From Thalassomonas haliotis (GTDB lineage: Bacteria > Pseudomonadota > Gammaproteobacteria > Enterobacterales > Alteromonadaceae), in contig NZ_CP059693.1 in the NCBI RefSeq assembly GCF_028657945.1, positions 2,418,001 through 2,482,000 of the forward strand: 64,000 nucleotides of DNA. Direction: 5' to 3'. Positions 35,534 to 45,095 of this stretch are shown here, piece by piece. The position numbers and the translations under genes are program-made. Position 1 is the first letter of the stretch. Every line of letters begins with the position of its first letter. The notes below the pieces were generated by a model that ran no database searches, was not told the DNA's origin, and saw only the letters and a program-made list of their open reading frames with translations.

Positions 35534-35956
35534 ATGGCAAACAAAGCAGAACTCAGGCATTTTTTCCAAAAGGAGTTTCCCCAGGCGGATTTTATTATCG
35601 ACAGCGTCGGTGAAAAGTCGGCGACGATCAGGAAAAAGATCAACCACGGGCATTTACGCCCTGGCGGCACGGTATCGGGACCGGTATTGATGGAGCTGGC
35701 AGATGCCGCTTTATATGTGACCATCCTGAGTGAAATTGGCCTGGTGGCCCATGCCGTCACCACCAATTTAAATATTAATTTTTTGCGCAAACCTTCGGCA
35801 GAAAAAGACATTATTGCTAAGTGCACCCTAATCAAACTGGGTAAGGTATTGGTGATAGGGGAGGTATCTCTTTATTCACAAGGTTTGCCTGAGCCTGTGG
35901 CCCATGCGGTCGGCACTTATTCCATCCCTGCGGTAAAGTCAATTGAGAAGGTTTAG
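35534..35956 (+). CDS. PaaI-family hotdog thioesterase
   Basis: 140 residues from the ATG at 35534, which follows AGGAGGGAGT closely (an in-frame ATG at 35504 is less likely). The hotdog fold is shown by RPGGTVSGPVLMELADAALY, with the catalytic acidic residue in ELAD, and by AVTTNLNINFLRKPS. It probably hydrolyses an acyl-CoA thioester; the substrate is not predictable. Confidence 0.82.
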   Translation: MANKAELRHFFQKEFPQADFIIDSVGEKSATIRKKINHGHLRPGGTVSGPVLMELADAALYVTILSEIGLVAHAVTTNLNINFLRKPSAEKDIIAKCTLIKLGKVLVIGEVSLYSQGLPEPVAHAVGTYSIPAVKSIEKV

Positions 35957-36040
35957 TCGGGCACCGGACTGCCGGTAACGGCAACCTGCTGGAGCCGTTA
36001 CTTCGCCGGTGTTGGCAACCCGGTCCCTAAAATGGGCGCT

Positions 36041-36883
36041 TTACAAGCCTATAGCCGTGCCGATTTGCTCGGCCCAGGCGCCGCCTTTATCGCTGGAAAA
36101 TTGCCAGTTCATCATGCCGCCTAAAGTGCCGTTTGCCTGCACCGGCCGGATCACATCCGAGCTTATCTTATCCACCGGCATATAGCCGCTGGCGGCATCA
36201 TGTTCGGTAACAGGCAAACCTATCAATAACTTTTCTGCACTTAACCCGGGTAATTGCGCATATTTTTCATAGGAGCTGACAATTTCCGGCGGCTTGGCAC
36301 TCCAGGGAGGGTTATTATAAAACTGGACATTGAGCCAATCTATATCCTCGCCGGCTTCTGCCATCACTTGCACATAACCCCCCATGGGGTTGCCGGACGC
36401 TAAATAGGGCGGTTGTGGCGCATGGGTGATCAGATATTGGGGGGCGGGTAATATTTCACGCAGCGCCCTGGTCAGCTTGACTAAAAAATCAACGCCGCTA
36501 TAGCCGGCACCGCCGGTAAAAGCGGCGGTATCTTCAAAATCTATATCCACGCCGTTTAATTGGTTGTCGGTGATAAAACAGGCTATATTTGCCGCCAGTT
36601 CCGTTTCGTTTCCTGCCAGCTGATGGTAAGTTTCAGAGGCTAGGGTACCGCCGCCAAATGATAATAAAACCTGCTTGCCGCTGGCCTGTAGCGCGGAGAC
36701 GGCCTGTTTAGTGGTTTGCGTCAGTGTGGTGGGAGTTGCCGCTATTGCCCCGGCCAGCTCAAGTTTGAGCGGATTGTCTGCATTGGCTAGCAAAAAGGCC
36801 AGGTTGATATCGGTATAAGGCAGGTTGACGGCGTTGCTTAGTTCAAGACTGCCGTTGTTAAAGTAAGTAACTAAACGTGACAT
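36041..36883 (-). CDS. GH18-family chitinase-like protein without signal peptide
   Basis: 280 residues. The GH18 beta-4 motif appears as NGVDIDFE (usual form DGxDxDxE, with Asn replacing the first Asp), so the acid/base Glu and preceding Asp are present. QVLLSFGGGT is the usual SxGG strand, DWLNVQFYNN matches the conserved MxYD-type strand, and MMNWQFSSDK resembles the final Trp-containing strand. The N terminus, MSRLVTYFNNGS, is not a signal peptide. This is odd for a chitinase: the enzyme may be intracellular or exported another way. Convergent with the thioesterase gene. Confidence 0.82.
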   Translation of the reverse strand: MSRLVTYFNNGSLELSNAVNLPYTDINLAFLLANADNPLKLELAGAIAATPTTLTQTTKQAVSALQASGKQVLLSFGGGTLASETYHQLAGNETELAANIACFITDNQLNGVDIDFEDTAAFTGGAGYSGVDFLVKLTRALREILPAPQYLITHAPQPPYLASGNPMGGYVQVMAEAGEDIDWLNVQFYNNPPWSAKPPEIVSSYEKYAQLPGLSAEKLLIGLPVTEHDAASGYMPVDKISSDVIRPVQANGTLGGMMNWQFSSDKGGAWAEQIGTAIGL

Positions 36884-37165
36884 AACAAATTCCTTTTAAC
36901 TGGTAGATGAAAGTAGCTTGGCTGGCATTTTCGCTGGAATAGGGATAAACCGGGCATGGCAAAATGTTGCTACAAGCTTAGCAGAGTTTATCCCCTTAAA
37001 CGGCGGCAGATTTCTGTCTTTAGCACTTAGTCAGCTCAGGGATGTTGCCAGCCGACATTTGCCGGATAAGCCCAATCATGACTGTTTTTAATGTTATATC
37101 TTTGATAAATTGGGCGAAAACTTTTCATATCGGCAAGACGGGTCAATTAAGGGCTGTAAGAAGAA

Positions 37166-37633
37166 ATGGCGGAGATTAACTGTAGAATTTTAACGGCGAA
37201 AGACAGTCTTGACTACCGCAGAGTACGGCTTGAAAGTTTGAAATTTCATCCTGAATGTTACGGCTCAGATCATGAACGGGAGCTGAAAATTCCCAAGCTC
37301 TATTTTGAGCAATTAATAGCAAACGCCAGCCCGAAAGGTTTAATGCTTGGCGCTTTTCATAAAAGTGAACTGGTGGGCTTGTGCGGCCTGATCGCTTCGT
37401 CCCCTGGAGCGGTAGAAGTCATCCAGATGTATGTTGCTGCGGATCACCGGCGCGCCGGGGTAGGATTAAAATTATTGTCACTGGCCAAGCAATGCCCGGG
37501 TGGCCTTAGCGCACGGTTTTTGCACCTGAGTGTTTTTGAGGATAATGCAAGTGCCTTAAAAACCTACCAAAGAGCGGGCTTTAACCTAAGCCATCGGGAA
37601 AATGGGCAGCTTTATATGACATTCAAGCTATAA
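37166..37633 (+). CDS. GNAT-family N-acetyltransferase
   Basis: 155 residues. The acetyl-CoA site is in VIQMYVAADHRRAGVGLKLL, the Q/R-x-x-G-x-G/A-like loop of GNAT proteins. The C-terminal LHLSVFEDNASALKTYQRAGF segment is also typical. The substrate is unknown. A short perfect inverted repeat, GGGATAAAC (36942-36950) and GTTTATCCC (36986-36994), lies in the gap upstream. Confidence 0.82.
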   Translation: MAEINCRILTAKDSLDYRRVRLESLKFHPECYGSDHERELKIPKLYFEQLIANASPKGLMLGAFHKSELVGLCGLIASSPGAVEVIQMYVAADHRRAGVGLKLLSLAKQCPGGLSARFLHLSVFEDNASALKTYQRAGFNLSHRENGQLYMTFKL

Positions 37634-37956
37634 ACGGGACAATTTTAACGGGAATGTTGCCTTGTTATTGCGGTGAGCCGGTTACGGTAACTTGGGAATA
37701 ATCTCCGGCTCAGTCTTTTCTCTCATTCCCTTTGGCTCATACCTGATAAACAGGCAGAGCAAGGTGTCGGCGTAAAGGGCCAGAGCCGGCAAGATGGCAA
37801 CTGCGGCCTTAACATCTACACTCTACATGAATCTTCACTCTATCAATAAAGTTAAAGCCAGTGAGCTTGCCTGGATTTGTCTTGAATAGTCGTTACTTTC
37901 AGTCGTCAAAGTCCTGATGTTGAGGCCCGGATATCCTGGCTGACGGGGAAAATAAT
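37634..37956. other. Gene-free stretch before the molybdenum hydroxylase genes
   Basis: A GAGCCGG...CCGGCTC pairing sits near the left end. The minus strand has about 45 open codons (37682-37816) with a protein-like sequence but no usable start. I see no promoter I would name. Confidence 0.3.
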
Positions 37957-38475
37957 ATGATGTCATTTAAGGTTAACGGTCAGTCGAAAACATTTTCCGG
38001 TGATGGGGATATGCCCATCCTTTGGTACCTCAGGGATGAATTAGGGTTATCAGGCACCAAGTTTGGCTGCGGCATGGCCCTTTGCGGCGCCTGTACCGTG
38101 CATCTCGACGGTAAAGCCATCCGCTCGTGCGTAACCACTATTGCCAGCGCCGCCGGTAAAGATATCACCACCATTGAAGGGCTGGACAGCAAAGGCAATC
38201 ATCCGGTGCAAAAAGCCTGGCGCGAGCACAATGTGCCCCAGTGCGGTTTTTGCCAGTCGGGGCAGATTATGCAGGCGGCCTCTTTGCTTGAGGATAATGC
38301 TTCCCCCTCAGATCAGGAGATTATTGATAGTATGCAGGGCAATATCTGCCGCTGCGGCACTTATCAGAGGATCCATGCTGCGGTGAAGACGGCTGCTGAA
38401 ATGGCCTCGAAAAACCTTACCGGTAACTCAGGTAAAGGCGGCGTCAATACTATTGTCAAAAACAGGGAGCTTTAA
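37957..38475 (+). CDS. iorA: [2Fe-2S] subunit of an isoquinoline-1-oxidoreductase-type hydroxylase
   Basis: 172 residues. The plant-type ferredoxin cluster motif is [19 protein letters not shown], and a second cluster is bound by [11 protein letters not shown] and [12 protein letters not shown]. This is the IorA/CoxS small subunit, which passes electrons from the molybdenum centre. The large subunit follows with a 1-base gap, so they are translated together. A GGGGA ribosome-binding site precedes the start. Confidence 0.9.
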   Translation: MMSFKVNGQSKTFSGDGDMPILWYLRDELGLSGTKFGCGMALCGACTVHLDGKAIRSCVTTIASAAGKDITTIEGLDSKGNHPVQKAWREHNVPQCGFCQSGQIMQAASLLEDNASPSDQEIIDSMQGNICRCGTYQRIHAAVKTAAEMASKNLTGNSGKGGVNTIVKNREL

Positions 38476-38476
38476 T

Positions 38477-40756
38477 ATGTCCGATATCGTCAATGTCAGC
38501 CGCCGGAAATTCCTGAAAAGTACGGGTGCCGGTGCCGCCTTGGTGCTGGGTGTCCAGCTGATCCCCGCCAGGTTGTTGGCCGGGGGGCATGGCCACCATA
38601 AAGCTTTTTTAGCAAATGTTTTTATCAGTATTGATACCCAGGGCACTGTTACCCTGACCTGCAGCCGCTCTGAGATGGGGCAGGGGGTAAGAACCGGTGT
38701 GCCTATGTTGCTGGCAGAAGAGCTGGAAGCCGACTGGCAAAGGGTCAAAATTTGGCAGGCTCCGGGAGATGAAACTAAATATGATCCGCCGGGCAAAGAC
38801 GGACAAAACACCGACGGCTCGCGCAGCACCCGCCACGCCTTTGATGTTATGCGCGAGTTAGGGGCCAAAGCCCGCTTGATGCTGGAGCAGGCCGCAGCGA
38901 ACAAATGGCAGGTGCCGGCCCATGAGGTTTATGCCAAAAATCATCGCCTGTATCTGAAATCCTCTGATAAGTCGTTAGATTTCGGGGCCGTTGCCGAACT
39001 GGCAGCCGCCCTGCCCGTGCCTGAGGCAACCCCTAAGCTGAAAGAGCCGGGCCAGTGGAGCTATATAGGTAAAGATCTGCCGATAGTTGATGGTGTCGAT
39101 ATGACAACGGGTAAAGCGGTTTATGGCGCCGATATTGTTTTGCCTGAAATGAAAATTGCCGTGGTTGCCAGGCCGCCGGTTTTTCGGGGCAAGGTTAAAT
39201 CCTTCGATGCTACGCAAACCCTTAAAGTTAACGGTGTTGAGCAGGTGATTGAAATCCCGCCATTGGCCGATGATAAACCTGCCGCTTTCAGGGCGCTGGG
39301 GGGGATAGCGGTTATCGGCACCAATACCTGGGCGGTGAATGAAGGACGGAAAAAACTTAATATTATTTGGGATAACGGTCCTTTTGCCGACTTTTCATCC
39401 GACAGTTACGACCGGGAAATGAAAAAACGCGCCCGTAGCCAGGGCACTACCGTCAGAGATAAGGGCGATACCGAACTGGCTATGAAACAGGCAGGAAAAG
39501 TGATCGAAGCGGAATATTTTGTGCCTTTTTTGGCACATACCCCGATGGAGCCCCCGGCAGCCGTAGTGGATGCGAACTCCAGGCCGGTAAAAGTCTGGGC
39601 GCCAACCCAGGCTCCCAATGAAACCCGGCAGTTTGTCGCCGAAACACTGGGGTTGAAAAAGACTGAAGTAGCATGTCGGGTAACCTTGCTTGGCGGCAGT
39701 TTCGGACGAAAATCGAAAGTGGACTTTGTTTGTGAGGCCGCCCACCTTTCAAAGGTGTTAGGCAAACCGGTCAGGGTGCAATGGACCCGGGAAGATGATA
39801 TCCAGCACGGTTATTATCATGCCGCCAGTGCCCAGTTGTTGCGCGGAGCCTTAGACAGATACGGCAAAGTGACCGCCTGGTACCAAAATGTGGTATCTCC
39901 GTCATTAATGGCATTGTTTAATCCGGCGCAAAAGGGCATGTCGGATTTGGAAGCGGGGCTGGGGTTAACAGACTTACCCTTTAGCGGCGTACCTAACATC
40001 AAACTCCAGACCGGGGAGATAGAAACCAAAATCAGGGTCGGTTGGTACCGCTCGGTGAATAATATTCAACATGCCTTTGCCATCAACTCTTTTGTCGATG
40101 AACTCGCCCATGAAAGCAAAAGAGACCCCTTAGCGCTTTTCCTTGAGCTGATCGGCAACAGTACCAATATGGTGCTGGATGAAAAAGAAGGGATAAAAGA
40201 ACACTGGAATTATGGCGATGCGCCAGCAGACTGGCCGATAATGCCTAACCGTCTTGCCAATGTCTTGAAACAGGTGGCGGAAAAAGCCGGTTATGGCCAG
40301 CTATCGAAACAGGGAGTAAAACCGGGGGTTGGTATAGGTTTGGCCTGCCACAGATCTTTTCACAGTTATGTCGCCGTGGCGGTACAGGTTGAAGTCAATA
40401 AAGCGGGGCTAACCGTACCCAGGGTGGATATTGCTATTGATTGCGGCCGTTATGTCAATCCCGAAGGGGTGAAAAAGCAGATGGAAGGGGCTGTGATCTA
40501 CGGGCATACAATTGCCCGGCACGGCAAAGTGACCACGGCAAAGGGGGCGGTAGAACAGCATAATTTTTATGACTACAGCCTGGCCCGGATGAATGATGCG
40601 CCGCTTAATGTGTTTGTGCACCTGGTAGAGGACTTTGTGTATATGAAACCCTGCGGAGTAGGGGAGCCCGGGGTGCCTCCTTATGCACCGGCACTGGCAA
40701 ATGCGATATTTGCCGCAACCGGGGTAAGGCACAGGAGTTTGCCCATAAAAATTTAA
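38477..40756 (+). CDS. iorB: Molybdopterin-binding large subunit (IorB-type), Tat-exported
   Basis: 759 residues from the ATG at 38477, with GGGAG upstream. A Tat signal, SRRKFLKSTGAGAALVL, indicates folded export to the periplasm. Molybdenum-pocket segments include CSRSEMGQGVRTGVPMLLAEE, LLGGSFGRKSKVDF and the active-site GVGEPGVPPYAPALANAI with the catalytic Glu. The IorAB layout fits oxidation of an N-heterocycle or aldehyde; the true substrate is unknown. There is no FAD subunit, so electrons probably go to a membrane cytochrome. Molybdenum insertase genes are not in the window. Confidence 0.9.
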   Translation: MSDIVNVSRRKFLKSTGAGAALVLGVQLIPARLLAGGHGHHKAFLANVFISIDTQGTVTLTCSRSEMGQGVRTGVPMLLAEELEADWQRVKIWQAPGDETKYDPPGKDGQNTDGSRSTRHAFDVMRELGAKARLMLEQAAANKWQVPAHEVYAKNHRLYLKSSDKSLDFGAVAELAAALPVPEATPKLKEPGQWSYIGKDLPIVDGVDMTTGKAVYGADIVLPEMKIAVVARPPVFRGKVKSFDATQTLKVNGVEQVIEIPPLADDKPAAFRALGGIAVIGTNTWAVNEGRKKLNIIWDNGPFADFSSDSYDREMKKRARSQGTTVRDKGDTELAMKQAGKVIEAEYFVPFLAHTPMEPPAAVVDANSRPVKVWAPTQAPNETRQFVAETLGLKKTEVACRVTLLGGSFGRKSKVDFVCEAAHLSKVLGKPVRVQWTREDDIQHGYYHAASAQLLRGALDRYGKVTAWYQNVVSPSLMALFNPAQKGMSDLEAGLGLTDLPFSGVPNIKLQTGEIETKIRVGWYRSVNNIQHAFAINSFVDELAHESKRDPLALFLELIGNSTNMVLDEKEGIKEHWNYGDAPADWPIMPNRLANVLKQVAEKAGYGQLSKQGVKPGVGIGLACHRSFHSYVAVAVQVEVNKAGLTVPRVDIAIDCGRYVNPEGVKKQMEGAVIYGHTIARHGKVTTAKGAVEQHNFYDYSLARMNDAPLNVFVHLVEDFVYMKPCGVGEPGVPPYAPALANAIFAATGVRHRSLPIKI

Positions 40757-40811
40757 CTCAGCCGGCGGAATACTTAGCTTGGTTTGGCAGGGCTCAGTTG
40801 ACTGTGGGTTG

Positions 40812-42221
40812 TTAATTTAATTGGTATAAGTTCTTTAACAGGGCTCTGGCCTGGGTCCTGCCGTTAAATGACTCAGGCAGTTTCAGGGATAGCTGCAAAT
40901 ATTCTATGGCTTTATTCTTTTCGCCAAGTTTGTAGTGGATAACCCCTAAATGGTAGGCTATTTCCGGGACCTGTGGCGCATAGCTGATGCTGGGCTGAAT
41001 ATGTTTTAGAGCCTGCTGGTAATTGCCTTGTCGTACATGCAGCCAGGCCTGGGTATCGCTGAGGAAAACATTCTCTGGGGTTAATACTTTGGCTTTGTCT
41101 AACCAACTTTGTGCCTGAGCCAAATCTGTGCCTTCATCTGCCAGGGCCCAGGCTAAATAGGAGATAAAATAACTGTCTTCGGGGGCAAAAGCTAAGCCCT
41201 GTTTTACCAGGGGGATGGTTTCCGGCAACCTTTCCTGTTTGTCCAGCCAATGGATATAGGCTTTGCGTGCCGCGACATGCTCTGGTTTGAGTTTTAATGC
41301 CGCTTGAAAATAACCTGCAACCCTGGCGGTTTCTTTGGCGGCGATGGCGTGTTTTGCCTGTAAGAATTTGAACTGGCTGTGCTTTTCTTTATCCAGTTTG
41401 TTGAAGCTTTTGCCGCTGGCAAGCAGTAATGTGTGTGCCTGCCTTACTTGCCCTTGTTGATAATAAAGGGGTAAAAGTTTACTTAATATCACCAGGTTAT
41501 CCGGCTGTGCCTTGATGGTTTTGAGTAAATATTTTTTGGCCGGTTCGGGTTGGTTTAAGGCCAAATAAACCAGCCCCAGCAAGCCATGGCTACTGGCGGC
41601 ATTGCCATTTAACTGGAGATATTTTGCGATATCATTCATGGCCTTATTCAGGGCTTGCGGATCATTTTTTCTGTTGGCGTAAAGGAATTTGGCCCTTTGC
41701 AAATATGCGCCGGGGACTTTAGGGGTGAGGGCGATGACGAAGTTATATTGTTGCAGCGCCGCTTTGTTCCGGCCAAGGGCCGAGAGTACCAGGGCTCTTA
41801 AGCTGTATATTTGCGGCCATTTGTTATCTATTTCTATACATGCCCGGGTCACGGTATCGGCTTTTTGCCAATTTTCCTGACCGACATAAGATAATCCCAG
41901 CAGGTAGCAGAGGTTTTTATTGCCAGGGTTTTGTTGTTGCAGTGGCAGTAAAAGGGTTATTGCTTCCCGGTATTGTTTTTTGGTGATCATGTCGATAACA
42001 GGCCCGAGCTGTACCTGGTTGTCATGGCTCTGCATTATTTGCTGGTTTTCTATCATTTGCTCTAGTTTAGGCAATACTTCTATGACGCTTGCCGAGGCTT
42101 TGAAAAGCGCAAGCACCAATAAGGCAAATAGCGCAAGTAAAAGCAGCAGGCATTGCTTTAACACCGCTAACGGCAAGTGACTTTTATAATGGCTAAAATT
42201 ATATTTTTTTGTCATCATCAT
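40812..42221 (-). CDS. TPR-repeat protein, membrane-anchored
   Basis: 469 residues. An N-terminal membrane helix (about 24-44, LLLLLALFALLVLALFKAS) is followed by about ten tetratricopeptide repeats. They include REAITLLLPLQQQNPGNKNL and NKAIEYLQLSLKLPE. GAGGA precedes the triple ATG. It resembles the PrsT-type TPR proteins found with PEP-CTERM systems, and the next upstream gene does encode a PEP-CTERM protein. However, no other exosortase-system gene is here, so the link is weak. It is separated from that gene by a terminator at 42263-42290. Confidence 0.75.
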   Translation of the reverse strand: MMMTKKYNFSHYKSHLPLAVLKQCLLLLLALFALLVLALFKASASVIEVLPKLEQMIENQQIMQSHDNQVQLGPVIDMITKKQYREAITLLLPLQQQNPGNKNLCYLLGLSYVGQENWQKADTVTRACIEIDNKWPQIYSLRALVLSALGRNKAALQQYNFVIALTPKVPGAYLQRAKFLYANRKNDPQALNKAMNDIAKYLQLNGNAASSHGLLGLVYLALNQPEPAKKYLLKTIKAQPDNLVILSKLLPLYYQQGQVRQAHTLLLASGKSFNKLDKEKHSQFKFLQAKHAIAAKETARVAGYFQAALKLKPEHVAARKAYIHWLDKQERLPETIPLVKQGLAFAPEDSYFISYLAWALADEGTDLAQAQSWLDKAKVLTPENVFLSDTQAWLHVRQGNYQQALKHIQPSISYAPQVPEIAYHLGVIHYKLGEKNKAIEYLQLSLKLPESFNGRTQARALLKNLYQLN

Positions 42222-42262
42222 TCCTCTACCAAATGGGATATATAACGGCTGTCTTAGCGGTT

Positions 42263-42290
42263 AAAAAAGGCAACAAGGCTGCCTTTTTTA
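42263..42290. terminator. Terminator between PEP-CTERM and TPR genes
   Basis: AAAAAAGGCA (42263-42272) and TGCCTTTTTT (about 42280-42289) are symmetric 10-bp arms. They carry T-runs on both strands and lie 23 bases past the PEP-CTERM stop. Confidence 0.7.
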
Positions 42291-42312
42291 TTCGCTTTTT
42301 ATTAAGCCGGGG

Positions 42313-43017
42313 TTATGGAGCGAGACGTTTCCTCCGGCCTGAGGTAAATAGCACCAGTCCCAGGGTCAACAGCAGTGCCGAAGCAGGCTCAGGTACTTTT
42401 TTGGCGACAAATTGTTGAGGTTGATGCTGAGGATCATCAGGAGCGCCGCCTATACTAAAGCCAAGCATTTGTCCGGATGTGGCACCATGCAGGGCTTCAA
42501 TATCATCGGGGTGGACTTCCAGGTTAAACCAGAGTTTTAATACTTCGTTATCCTCCAATATGGGTTGGACAAAATTTTCGACTAAAGCCGAGAATCCATG
42601 CCATTGCTGGTCCGGTAGCAGGGCATTGGCTGCAGAATCACCGGCGATGGCTGAGTCGGGGGTAAAGTCGAAACCGTCTAGACGTTCGATATCGTGTGTT
42701 TCCATATTGGTTACTGCAAGCATAGCGCTGGTAACACTCAGGGAAGGAACAAAAGGCAGGTCTGCGCCGCCCAGACCTATGCCGCAGGTACATACGGTGG
42801 GCTCGGTAATGGGAAAGAGTTCCGGGTCAATCTCAACCCCAAACCACATATTGCTCATACCTGTGGCGGGGTCAATACCATGGTCTATCATCCAGACTTG
42901 AGGGGGCGGCGGATCCGGTACCGGCGGTGGCGGTGGCGGGTGGCCGCAGGCCCAGGCAAGATTGAGCCAAAGGTTAAAAGATAAAACCAAAACAATAAAT
43001 TTCATTATCTTTTTCAT
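42313..43017 (-). CDS. PEP-CTERM sorting-domain surface protein
   Basis: 234 residues. The signal peptide FIVLVLSFNLWLNLAWA is followed by a proline-rich tract (GHPPPPPPVPDPPPP). The mature part has a CTCG pair and a spondin/CHRD-like mix of beta strands that I cannot place. The C terminus is the classic VPEPASALLLTLGLVLFT helix and a basic GRRKRLAP tail. Exosortase should cut the signal and attach or release the protein. GGA precedes the ATG. Confidence 0.88.
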   Translation of the reverse strand: MKKIMKFIVLVLSFNLWLNLAWACGHPPPPPPVPDPPPPQVWMIDHGIDPATGMSNMWFGVEIDPELFPITEPTVCTCGIGLGGADLPFVPSLSVTSAMLAVTNMETHDIERLDGFDFTPDSAIAGDSAANALLPDQQWHGFSALVENFVQPILEDNEVLKLWFNLEVHPDDIEALHGATSGQMLGFSIGGAPDDPQHQPQQFVAKKVPEPASALLLTLGLVLFTSGRRKRLAP

Positions 43018-43619
43018 TCGTTTTTCCTACTACAAAAAATTGCTGAAAGGAAGCTGCATAGGTTGATGCAACCCCGTTTGATTCACTTTGTAATACCAAA
43101 CTGCGACAATGTGAAAATACGTTTTTAGTCCACTAAATACCGCTGAAAGTGGGCGCGGCTTGTTCAGCATTTTGTGTACCAAGGTTAAGTTTTTGAGTGA
43201 ACACTTTCAGGCAAATGCAAAGCGTGTATTGGTATGTTTAATGGCACATATGTTTTTCTAAAAAAGTCACCTTATTTTTTAACAGGCTACTTAAAGACTC
43301 TTTTTGAGGACACTTATTGCTCACTTTTGGTTAACAATGATTATTTTTGTCACTGGGATAAGTCACGAGCTTTATCTCGATTAAGACATGTTAGGTTTGT
43401 AAAAAATATCGACGTTATCTGTATCATGAAATAGTTTTTACCGGTATCAGGTGTCCTGTTAAATAGGCTTGAGGGTAAATTTACCTCAGAGCCGTTGAAT
43501 GTTTGTTAACGGGTTTATTTAATATTCATGAATGGACTCTGAAAATATTGATCTCTGGCGAATTAAATAGCAAAAAGAGAAAAGAGTAGATATCTGCAAT
43601 AACCAAGTAAACGGTAGCA

Positions 43620-43873
43620 CAAGCGAAGATTGGCTCCCCCCATTTTAGCTGCAACTCATCAAATGCCACCTTTGCTGCCGACTGAGTTGCAGCGCGCTAA
43701 ACAGGCCTTAAATTCTTCCAGAAGGTCTTTTGATTTTTGGATGCTGCATACTTCATCGGCTTGCGGGTTTGGTGAATTACGCAGAGCCGGATCCCGGTGT
43801 TCGCTTGAGGAAAGTCTGTAAGGCCATCAGCATTGGCAATAAGAATATCTTTCACGTCCCGGTTATGCAGGCC
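43620..43873 (-). pseudogene. Remnant of an IS256-family transposase
   Basis: The minus strand from 43873 reads GLHNRDVKDILIANADGLTD, then FPQANTG, then IRLCVIHQTRKPMKYAASKN. These match the family core (LHNRGVKDILIAC.DGL..FPEAI...QLCIVH.IRNS.KY). A TAG follows after NLRPV, where the family has Tyr, and the same frame continues AAKVAFDELQLKWGEP. About 84 codons survive, with a deletion at the FPEAI region and neither element end visible. The other parts of the 990-bp gap (43018-43619 and 43874-44007) show nothing I can name. Confidence 0.75.
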
Positions 43874-44007
43874 TGTTGCACGGATAACCCGTAATTAGCC
43901 CCCGTATTTTGCGAACTATAAAGCCCTTATAACTCTTTTTCCCTGCAATACTTAATCCAAGAACACCGCATACGAGCGTATTGTAGAAAGTTCGGTTTGC
44001 CTGACGC

Positions 44008-44715
44008 TTATCTGCTGTATGACCAGAGATAACTCTCCGCCGCTAAACCATCCGCGATGGCTTTATTTTTCAGCTGCAAGGCTTCTTTTTTAGAGACATT
44101 GCTGGCAATAGCCACGGCATAAGGTTTGATAAACCCTCTGGGGTTATAGACTTTGCCCTGATAGTTTTTCTTTGCCAGGCTTTTTGCCTGTGCTTTTGCC
44201 TGCTTAAAGGTATTGTGGGAGCCAACAATAACAAAATAACTGTTTTGCTGTGATGTTTGCAGCTTTTTACCGACAAATCCCCGTAAAAACCGGGACCAGC
44301 CACTGACCTTGGCATCTTTTAGCATGCCCTCATTTTGATATTGTACTCTTGGGGGGGGGTTAGGGAGATTGCCGGCAACAGCCCGGGGGAAAAGAGAGAT
44401 TGAATATTGATTTGCCAGCGCAGACACAGGTAAGTTTTCGCTGTTGGCTACACTGCCATTGATAAAGGTTGCCAGTAAAGCCGGCGCCGCCAGTCCCAGC
44501 TGGAAAACTTTAAAGGGTTCGTTTTCGGTTTTATGCAGGTAGGCGACTAAGGCTCCCAGGAAAATCAGCACGATACACCTGACAACAAGGCCGAGCCAGT
44601 CGAGAGCTTCATAGCTGACCACCGCCGTTTTAAAATCAACCGACAGTAAGGTCACCAGGTAGGGGGTAATGCCGCCTATTGCTCCTAAAGCAATACGTTT
44701 GTTTAGCTTCATCAT
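44008..44715 (-). CDS. Membrane protein with SPOR-like C-terminal domain
   Basis: 235 residues. Three hydrophobic segments in the first ~95 residues (about 10-26, 42-61 and 72-88) precede a soluble C-terminal half. The last ~80 residues (SYFVIVGSHNTFKQAKAQAK and YAVAIASNVSKKEALQLKNK) have the spacing of a SPOR peptidoglycan-binding domain. Binding to septal peptidoglycan is an inference. GGAGAG precedes the ATG. Confidence 0.65.
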   Translation of the reverse strand: MMKLNKRIALGAIGGITPYLVTLLSVDFKTAVVSYEALDWLGLVVRCIVLIFLGALVAYLHKTENEPFKVFQLGLAAPALLATFINGSVANSENLPVSALANQYSISLFPRAVAGNLPNPPPRVQYQNEGMLKDAKVSGWSRFLRGFVGKKLQTSQQNSYFVIVGSHNTFKQAKAQAKSLAKKNYQGKVYNPRGFIKPYAVAIASNVSKKEALQLKNKAIADGLAAESYLWSYSR

Positions 44716-44850
44716 GGCTCTCCACAGTGCTGATCAATTTTTATTGTGGCTGTTGCTATTATTGTGCTGCCAGTCCCGCTTTTATCTCACCAGCTTTGGT
44801 TTTTATCGCCCCGGCAAGCTCTGTTTACTAATAAAAAGAAGGAGGCATTA

Positions 44851-45095
44851 ATGAAACTCAGGTCAATTGTAATGCTTTGCGCTATATCTTTATTTTCTGC
44901 CGCAATGGCGGGAAGTTACCAGTAAGTGAGTTAATGACCGAAGGCGACAGGATGAGGTTTCAGCTGGACACGGCTAATGGTGCCGATATCAGGGATGAAA
45001 GTTGTAACGGCCAAACCCTGCACTTTGTTATTGATTTTAATGTTAATGCTGTCAGAGTAAAAAAGCCAAAGCAGGGGGGAGCAAAGATAGCATAG
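44851..45095 (+). pseudogene. Small secreted protein gene broken by a frameshift
   Basis: AGGAGG lies 6-7 bases before the ATG at 44851, which opens a good signal peptide (MKLRSIVMLCAISLFSAAMA) but stops at 44923-44925. The -1/+2 frame carries on sensibly from the cleavage site: GKLPVSELMTEGDRMRFQLD, then DESCNGQTLHFVIDFNVNAV, to a stop at 45093-45095. A one-base loss near 44908-44914 would join them (about 80 residues). It may be a real decay or a sequencing error. Family unknown. Confidence 0.6.

Noticed and set aside
37682-37816. About 45 open minus-strand codons with a protein-like sequence
   Set aside because: The only upstream in-frame ATG is followed at once by a stop, and no family was recognised.
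43018-43230. Sigma-54 promoter upstream of the PEP-CTERM gene
   Set aside because: The nearest TTTGCA/CACG match has the wrong spacing for a -24/-12 pair.
43234-43434. 66-codon plus-strand frame
   Set aside because: Low complexity, no ribosome-binding site and no recognisable feature.
43630-43821. Plus-strand frame in the 43 kb gap
   Set aside because: It is the reverse strand of the IS256-like transposase relic, which explains its coding look.
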